Shown: positions 15,209-20,006 of the stretch, piece by piece
How positions within the stretch are numbered: the stretch's first letter is position 1
How the letters are laid out: the number at the start of each line of letters is the position of its first letter
Assembly: GCA_024277695.1 (NCBI GenBank)
Contig: JAJRUR010000248.1
Location: forward strand, 1-20,006
Length of the DNA: 20,006 bases
Reading direction: 5' to 3'
DNA from: Bacteroidota bacterium
GTDB lineage: Bacteria > Bacteroidota > Bacteroidia > Chitinophagales > Saprospiraceae
Notes under the pieces: model-generated
Told to the model about the DNA's origin: nothing
What the model saw: the letters and a program-made list of their open reading frames with translations, nothing else
Databases searched by the model: none
Position numbers and translations under genes: made by a program

Positions 15209-16048
15209 CTATGAGACTCCTAGCCGCTGAAGAATCTTGATTATCAGCAGTATAGGGGCAATTTCGAGGGTGCAAAGATATGTAAAAAATTTCAGTTTAT
15301 TAGCAACTATTTGCCTACCTAATAATAAAAAACCCCTATAAAGCCTATATATATATAGAACGATGAAAAGGAGGATTCCGCTGTACAAAGCTAATTTGGC
15401 TATACCGACCGGAGCAAAAGTGATGAGAATATTTATCGGAGTGAGAAGCACTGCCAAAATCAGATTGAATACAAAGATGGTATAAGCGAATTGTTGGAGG
15501 CTTAGATTGTTATCAAAAACGTAGGAGATAAATTGCATCATCCAATGTCTGAGCAGGTATGCTATAGCTATCAATGCGGCTAGTTTCCACCAAGATATAA
15601 TTAGTTCAAACTTGTAATCCAATACTTGTTGTGCAAAAAAAGCTGTGGCCAATACGAAGAGGAATATCAACAACAGATTCTGTATATTGTACCTAAAGTG
15701 TTGGTCACGCTGCAATAGGTTTAGGTAATTGAGGTTGACTAATGTACGGAACAAGCTTTGAATGGTTTGGCGTTTTATACCGACAATAATGCCTAAAAAA
15801 ACCAATAAGAATATGGAAGATACTCTTGAAAATCCATTACGTTCCATGTTACTCCATCGATCTGGGGGTTTTGACTCAGATAGGTTTACCGCCGTGCTAT
15901 CTTGATGTAGCTCTTTGGGACGCGTTTGCTCCAAACGATCTTTGATTTCAAAGGGATTTTTCTCGGGCTTCTGAGCACTCAAATCCGTTAAAATCGTCAT
16001 AAATAGAGCCATGCAGCTCACAATATACAAGTATTTAGTCGGTAGCAT
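15209..16048 (-). CDS. DUF4271 multi-pass membrane protein
   Basis: The protein has 279 residues. Residues 1-25 look like a signal peptide ending in Leu-Ser-Ala-Gln. A charged, Pro/Glu-rich region follows (26-72). About six hydrophobic segments come next, near residues 76-92, 122-142, 152-170, 186-208, 214-236 and 258-272. The C-terminal KLKFFTYLCTLEIAPILLIIK segment, with its LCTLEI-P core, is typical of DUF4271. The function of the family is unknown. It sits first in the leftward block and directly before hemD, an arrangement I recognise from other Bacteroidota. A role in envelope biogenesis or in tetrapyrrole handling could be imagined but is not shown. The upstream gap holds a possible promoter box and the structured element. 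Confidence 0.87.
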   Translation of the reverse strand: MLPTKYLYIVSCMALFMTILTDLSAQKPEKNPFEIKDRLEQTRPKELHQDSTAVNLSESKPPDRWSNMERNGFSRVSSIFLLVFLGIIVGIKRQTIQSLFRTLVNLNYLNLLQRDQHFRYNIQNLLLIFLFVLATAFFAQQVLDYKFELIISWWKLAALIAIAYLLRHWMMQFISYVFDNNLSLQQFAYTIFVFNLILAVLLTPINILITFAPVGIAKLALYSGILLFIVLYIYRLYRGFLLLGRQIVANKLKFFTYLCTLEIAPILLIIKILQRLGVS

Positions 16049-16108
16049 TTTGACAGGTATGGGTTAGCGCTTGATCAGATATTTTGGTTTTAAAATAGAA
16101 TATAAGTG

Positions 16109-16116
16109 CAAAAATA
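16109..16116 (-). promoter_or_regulatory. Possible -7 promoter box for the DUF4271-hemD-nudix-icmF block
   Basis: Read on the minus strand this is TATTTTTG, an exact match to TAnnTTTG. It lies 60 nt before the DUF4271 start. No TTG is seen at the -33 spacing, and the region is AT-rich, so a chance match is quite possible. Confidence 0.3.
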
Positions 16117-16209
16117 CAGAATTAGTTTTGAACTGTTCTTTTGTTACTAAAATTCAAGCATCCAATGGAAGTTTGGCGGAGAAGCATTGACCGAAAAACC
16201 CGGTAGATG

Positions 16210-16404
16210 GCAGACGGAAATAGATGAAGTGCGGTGGTGCTACAAATATGTCCGTCTGCAGACTTGCGTGAGGGATAGTAAGGGCGCGAGGCACGAGCGG
16301 TCCGGAGCTGGTATGGGCGCAATGCACTGCATCCATACCAGTGTAGGACGGAAGCCCTAGGCGTACCCCTGAATAGCCCGACCCGAGGGACGAGGGGCAC
16401 GCCC
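16210..16404. other. GC-rich structured non-coding element
   Basis: Within the 418-bp divergent gap 16049-16466, bases 16210-16404 are clearly richer in GC than their AT-rich flanks. They can form three strong stems: GCAGACGGA with TCCGTCTGC (16210-16218/16251-16259, 9 bp); CTGGTATGG with CCATACCAG (16308-16316/16333-16341, 9 bp plus a possible G-T pair); and 16360-16370 with 16393-16403 (11 positions, one A-C mismatch). A palindrome GTCTGCAGAC lies at 16254-16263. Open frames across it are low-complexity and do not look like proteins. I recall similar sequences (GGGATAGTAAGGGCG ... TAGCCCGACCC ... CACGCCC) between genes in other Bacteroidota, suggesting a dispersed family of RNA or repeat type, but no search was possible. 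The strand is undetermined. Bases 16049-16209 and 16405-16466 hold only the possible promoter boxes. Confidence 0.6.
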
Positions 16405-16461
16405 AAATGTTCAATATATGTATTGCTGTATATCGTAGGCGGAACTAATTAGCTAATTGAT

Positions 16462-16469
16462 TATCTTTG
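16462..16469 (+). promoter_or_regulatory. Possible -7 promoter box for the two-component genes
   Basis: TATCTTTG matches TAnnTTTG exactly and ends 21 nt before the GTG start proposed for the kinase. It overlaps the TTG at 16467, so if this is the promoter, translation cannot begin there. A -33 element at normal spacing is not seen. Confidence 0.4.
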
Positions 16470-16490
16470 ATATTTGATAATTTGAGTCGT

Positions 16491-17747
16491 GTGGATAAAA
16501 AACTAATCAGGCGGGTAGTACTTTTAGGTCTCGTAGGCATTGTGAGTATTTTGCTTATTCAGGCATATCTATTGTATAAAAATTTTGACAACAGCCAGAA
16601 AGAGTTTGATCAACAGGTGAGAATAGCCTTGTTAAAAGTGGCCAAAAACTTAGCTAAGTACAATGCATCCAACCTACCGACCCAAAATCTCATCAAGAGG
16701 ATATCTCCGAGCTATTATGTAGTGAATATCGATGATCGTATAGATGCCAATGTGTTGGAGTACTATCTACACAAGGAATTGGAAGATTTATCCCTTATCG
16801 TAGATTTTGAATATGCGATCTATGATTGTGCTACTGATGCTATGCTTTATGGAGACTATTGTACCAAAGAAGAAAGCCATACCGCCAAGATAGGAGGTAC
16901 GGATCTTCCTAAATATAATGAGTTTATTTACTATTTTGGAGTGCGGTTTCCTAACCGCAAACATATGTTTTTGAGTGATCCCTCGCTTGCATTGCTGATG
17001 GGTGCCATTTTATTATTGACAATATTTTTGTTTGGGTATAGTCTTTATGTGATTTTAAGACAACAGCGAGTAGCAAATATGCAGCGTGATTTTATCAATA
17101 ACATGACGCATGAGTTTAAGACGCCCCTCTCCTCTATAAAAATAGCTACTGAAGCTCTAAAAAACAACCCTCTTGTGCTGTCAGATAAGCGTCTGCTCAA
17201 ATACTCCAATATCATTTACGACCAAAACGAAAGGCTCTCAGAACAAGTCATCCGTGTACTGGAAATGGCACGTCTGGAAAAGGCTGCTTTGGTACTCAAG
17301 AAAAAAAATACTGACATAATCCCTATACTCAATAAAATCATACAGGATGTGTCCGGTATATCTGATGATGTAGCAATACGATTAGATACTGACTTATCTG
17401 AGGCAAAGGTCATGTTGGATTTATTTCATTTTCAGAATGTGATGAATAATTTGCTCGACAATGCCATCAACTATAATACAGGTCACAAAGAGATCACCAT
17501 AGTGCTGCGCAAAGTAAAAAAAGCTAAATTCGCCCTCTCTATCACAGATAATGGAATTGGGATCAATAAAGAAAACCTGGAGCGTGTATTTGAAAAATAT
17601 TATCGAGTTCCGACTGGCAATATACATAATGTTAAAGGCTTTGGGTTGGGTCTATACTACGTCAAGCAAGTCATTGAGGCGCACCAATGGCACATCGGTA
17701 TCAAGAGTAAGCTCCATCAGGGAACTACCATCACCATTATAATGTAA
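16491..17747 (+). CDS. Sensor histidine kinase (HisKA/HATPase_c)
   Basis: This is a membrane sensor kinase of a two-component system. No ATG occurs near the N-terminus. I prefer GTG at 16491 (M-D-K-K-L-I-R-R), giving 418 residues, because the alternative TTG at 16467 overlaps a promoter-like box. A TTG at 16482 is also possible. Residues about 8-30 form the first membrane helix and about 31-162 a periplasmic sensor region without a recognised domain. A second helix lies near 165-190. The H-box has phospho-acceptor His207 in NNMTHEFKTPLSSI, followed by the N-box NNLLDNAINYN, G1 box DNGIGI, F-box VFEKYYRV and G2 box GFGLGL. All catalytic elements are intact. The response regulator follows after 8 nt. 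The pair resembles the RprX/RprY type of Bacteroides, but the signal is unknown. Confidence 0.9.
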   Translation: MDKKLIRRVVLLGLVGIVSILLIQAYLLYKNFDNSQKEFDQQVRIALLKVAKNLAKYNASNLPTQNLIKRISPSYYVVNIDDRIDANVLEYYLHKELEDLSLIVDFEYAIYDCATDAMLYGDYCTKEESHTAKIGGTDLPKYNEFIYYFGVRFPNRKHMFLSDPSLALLMGAILLLTIFLFGYSLYVILRQQRVANMQRDFINNMTHEFKTPLSSIKIATEALKNNPLVLSDKRLLKYSNIIYDQNERLSEQVIRVLEMARLEKAALVLKKKNTDIIPILNKIIQDVSGISDDVAIRLDTDLSEAKVMLDLFHFQNVMNNLLDNAINYNTGHKEITIVLRKVKKAKFALSITDNGIGINKENLERVFEKYYRVPTGNIHNVKGFGLGLYYVKQVIEAHQWHIGIKSKLHQGTTITIIM

Positions 17748-17755
17748 TAATAGCT

Positions 17756-18442
17756 ATGAAGAATAGAATACTCTATGTAGAAGATGATAATGACTTGGCT
17801 TACATCACAAAAGATCAACTCGAGTTAGAGGGTTATGAAGTGCATCACTTTGTAGACGGTATGGCGGCATTTAAGTCTATAGGCCCTAATAAATATGACC
17901 TCTGCCTACTCGATGTAATGCTACCAAATATGGATGGATATAGCCTTGCCCAAAAAATCAGGTCGCTCAATGTGCATATTCCGATCATTTTTTTGACAGC
18001 TAAGTCAATGGAAGAAGATAGAATCGAAGGATTTGAATCAGGGGGGGATGACTATATCATAAAACCTTATAGTTTGAGTGAACTGAACTATAAGATCAAA
18101 GTATTTTTGAAACGTAATGTCGTCCAGCAACATCTTGATCAACCCATATACGAAATAGGGCGTTTTCGCTTCAGCCCTGCAGAGCTCACCCTTGAATATG
18201 AAAATAAAAAAAAGATACTTACTGCTCGAGAGGCTGAGGTACTCACCCAGTTAACAAAAGACCTAAATAAGCTGGTAAAAAGAGAGGATATTCTATCTAT
18301 TGTCTGGGGCAAAAATGATTATTTTTTAGGTCGCAGTTTAGATGTTTTTATTTCGCGCCTACGCAAATATTTAAAAGATGATCCTAGTATCAAAATAGAA
18401 AACGTACACGGGGTAGGATTTAAACTCATCGTCCATAAATAG
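17756..18442 (+). CDS. OmpR/PhoB-type response regulator
   Basis: This 228-residue DNA-binding partner of the preceding kinase has a receiver domain at residues 3-118. Acidic-pocket residues are Asp10/Asp11, the phospho-acceptor is Asp53 in LLDVMLPNMDGY, the switch Thr is Thr81 in FLTAK, and Lys103 is in IIKPY. A winged-helix trans_reg_C domain covers about 130-226, with LTAREAEVL, REDIL--VWG, RSLDVFISRLRKYL and the closing VHGVGFKL wing. Domain order, length and all key residues are normal. Only 8 nt separate it from the kinase, so the genes are surely co-transcribed. The peptidase gene begins 34 nt downstream on the same strand and may be in the same transcript or a regulated target. Confidence 0.94.
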   Translation: MKNRILYVEDDNDLAYITKDQLELEGYEVHHFVDGMAAFKSIGPNKYDLCLLDVMLPNMDGYSLAQKIRSLNVHIPIIFLTAKSMEEDRIEGFESGGDDYIIKPYSLSELNYKIKVFLKRNVVQQHLDQPIYEIGRFRFSPAELTLEYENKKKILTAREAEVLTQLTKDLNKLVKREDILSIVWGKNDYFLGRSLDVFISRLRKYLKDDPSIKIENVHGVGFKLIVHK

Positions 18443-18476
18443 TAATAACTACTCTTGTAATTCAATCTAATATCAT

Positions 18477-20006
18477 ATGTATATAAAATCTTTTATTGTT
18501 GTTCTATTCAGCTTCTTACTGATCCGTGCAGATGCACAAGAACAAAAACTAGACTTGAAGACCATCTACCAATCCGGCTTACTCAGGACCAAGAGAGTGC
18601 CCGGATTTAACTTCCTGCAAGACGGGAAGCACTATACAAAGCTAATGGATGGAGCTATAGCCAAATATGATTTTTTGACGGGACAATTTGTTGAGTTCAT
18701 AGTATCAGCAAAAGAGTTGGAACCCTTAGGTATATCCTTGGACATCGAGGGCTATTCCTTAAATAAGGATGAGTCCAAACTCCTCCTCTATTACGAACGA
18801 GAGTCCATATACAGAAGATCCTTTATAGCTCATTACTACATCTATGATTTGGTCAGTAAAAGTTTGCAGCCGGTATTTGATTCGAAAATCATGAGCCCGC
18901 ATTTTTCTCCTGATGGAAACATGATAGGTTTTGTCTATCAGAACAACTTATATGTCAAGAATTTAGCTACAGGAGAAATAATCCCAATAACGGCAGATGG
19001 AAAGGCTAACAAAATAATCAACGGCACATCGGATTGGGTGTACGAAGAAGAATTTGCCATCGTCCGTACTTTTGAATGGTCAGCAGATAGCAAAACCATA
19101 GCTTATCTTCGATTTGACGAATCCGAAGTTCCGGAATATACAATGACGAAATATTACGACCGGCTATATCCACAGTACGTGACATTCAAATATCCAAAAG
19201 TCGGATCAAAAAACAGTATAATCAGCGTATATACCTATGACATAGATCGGAAAGAAAAAACTGAAATAAAAATACCGGAAGACAAGGACAGCTACATCCC
19301 CCGAATCCAATGGACAAACGATCCTAATCTACTCAGTATCACATGGCTCAATCGCATGCAAAATCATCTCAAACTATACATATACGACCGGACAGACGAC
19401 AAGCTCGATGTGCTACTCGAAGAGACTAATCCATATTATATCGATATACATGACCATTTGTATTTTTTAAAACATCAAAAAGCTTTTGTATGGATGAGTG
19501 AAAAGAGTGGGTATAATCACATCTATTTGTATGCGCTGGATGGCAAGCTCATCCGTCAGCTCACTAAGGGCAAATATGATGTCACCGCTGTTTATGGGCT
19601 ATCTGAAGAGAAGGGATATGTTTATTTTCAATCCGCTGACAAAAGCGCTTTGGAACGAAGTGTGAAAAAAGTTCATATCTCTAAAGGTAAAATAGAATGT
19701 CTTCACGATGAGAAGGGATATAACGATGCCACCTACAGTTCTAATTTTGAGTATAGGATTGTGACACACTCTGATGTCAATACAGCAGCCACATATACAA
19801 TCTATAATGACAAAAATAAAATAATAAGAGTACTGGAAGATAATGCCGAGTATAGTCGCATCCAAAAAAGTTTTGGTGCTGCTCAGATAGAATTTTTTAA
19901 AATAAAATCACAAAAACAAGCACTCAATGCGTGGATGATCAAACCATTGGATTTTGATAAGTCTAAGCAATACCCTGTGTTGATGTACGTATATGGTGGT
20001 CCGGGG
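18477..20006 (+). CDS. Dipeptidyl-peptidase IV-like S9 peptidase, 3'-partial
   Basis: An open frame of 510 codons runs from the ATG at 18477 to the last base of the window without a stop. The signal peptide covers residues 1-20 (ending Asp-Ala-Gln). A beta-propeller follows, with blade motifs such as SPHFSPDGNMIGFVYQNNLYV. SDWVYEEEF (residues 185-193) is the hallmark double-Glu motif by which DPP IV holds the free N-terminus of its substrate. WMSEKSGYNHIYLY and the entry to the hydrolase domain (PVLMYVYGGPG) complete the pattern. Enzymes of this kind remove Xaa-Pro or Xaa-Ala dipeptides from peptide N-termini in the periplasm or at the surface. The catalytic Ser-Asp-His triad lies beyond the window, so activity cannot be confirmed. 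Its neighbour is a two-component system. The substrate theme overlaps with the amidohydrolase at 4625. Confidence 0.92.
   Translation, partial: MYIKSFIVVLFSFLLIRADAQEQKLDLKTIYQSGLLRTKRVPGFNFLQDGKHYTKLMDGAIAKYDFLTGQFVEFIVSAKELEPLGISLDIEGYSLNKDESKLLLYYERESIYRRSFIAHYYIYDLVSKSLQPVFDSKIMSPHFSPDGNMIGFVYQNNLYVKNLATGEIIPITADGKANKIINGTSDWVYEEEFAIVRTFEWSADSKTIAYLRFDESEVPEYTMTKYYDRLYPQYVTFKYPKVGSKNSIISVYTYDIDRKEKTEIKIPEDKDSYIPRIQWTNDPNLLSITWLNRMQNHLKLYIYDRTDDKLDVLLEETNPYYIDIHDHLYFLKHQKAFVWMSEKSGYNHIYLYALDGKLIRQLTKGKYDVTAVYGLSEEKGYVYFQSADKSALERSVKKVHISKGKIECLHDEKGYNDATYSSNFEYRIVTHSDVNTAATYTIYNDKNKIIRVLEDNAEYSRIQKSFGAAQIEFFKIKSQKQALNAWMIKPLDFDKSKQYPVLMYVYGGPG

Noticed and set aside
16122..16414. Two overlapping minus-strand open frames of 86 and 94 codons
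   Set aside because: They cover the GC-rich structured element, have odd Pro/Arg/Ser-rich composition and no domain. They are best read as chance frames in non-coding DNA.

Overview
The window looks like chromosomal DNA from a member of the Bacteroidota, most likely a saprospirian (Saprospirales-like) lineage. The phylum call rests on several things seen here. There is a TonB-dependent receptor with a carboxypeptidase-regulatory-like N-terminus, and a DUF4271 membrane protein next to a Bacteroidota-type HemD. There is a fused isobutyryl-CoA mutase (IcmF), a DPP-IV-type S9 peptidase, and an OmpA-type protein with the variant GHTN...YCDRLS signature. Starts lack obvious Shine-Dalgarno sequences, and a few upstream sites match the Bacteroidota -7 box TAnnTTTG. 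The order-level call is inference only. No tRNA, rRNA, CRISPR array, transposase or phage gene was found.

Layout, left to right. Positions 1-3017 (+) hold the end of a DUF1573 protein and a TonB-dependent outer-membrane receptor. The receptor ends with zero intervening bases against the stop of a leftward TPR-type lipoprotein (3018-4469). A divergent exported amidohydrolase follows (4625-5896, +). The 370-bp gap after it holds an array of four small hairpins (6015-6128). Next come a DUF4197 lipoprotein-like gene and folB, both leftward (6266-7370), then a divergent glutaryl-CoA dehydrogenase gene (7493-8674) and an OmpA-family cell-wall-anchoring protein (8806-10053). The convergent gap at 10054-10311 holds a likely terminator, a 12-bp inverted repeat 220 bp from end to end, and three tandem 22-bp repeats. 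From 16048 down to 10312 runs a leftward block: DUF4271, hemD, a CoA-pyrophosphatase-like Nudix gene, and icmF. The 418-bp divergent gap at 16049-16466 contains a GC-rich, strongly structured non-coding element. Rightward from there come a sensor histidine kinase, an OmpR-type response regulator and a DPP-IV-like peptidase that runs off the end of the window.

How the genes fit together. The metabolic theme is amino-acid and branched acyl-CoA catabolism: GcdH for lysine/tryptophan-derived glutaryl-CoA, IcmF for isobutyryl-CoA/butyryl-CoA, and a Nudix enzyme that may trim CoA derivatives. Peptide and dipeptide turnover is represented by the amidohydrolase and DPP-IV. The rest is envelope biology (receptor, lipoproteins, OmpA protein, DUF4271) and housekeeping cofactor synthesis (FolB, HemD). 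HemD makes the last common precursor of heme and cobalamin, and IcmF is a cobalamin enzyme, so their co-location is suggestive but unproven.

No recognisable defence or mobile gene system is present. The most unusual material is non-coding: the mini-hairpin array, the GC-rich structured element and the 22-bp repeat array inside an inverted repeat.
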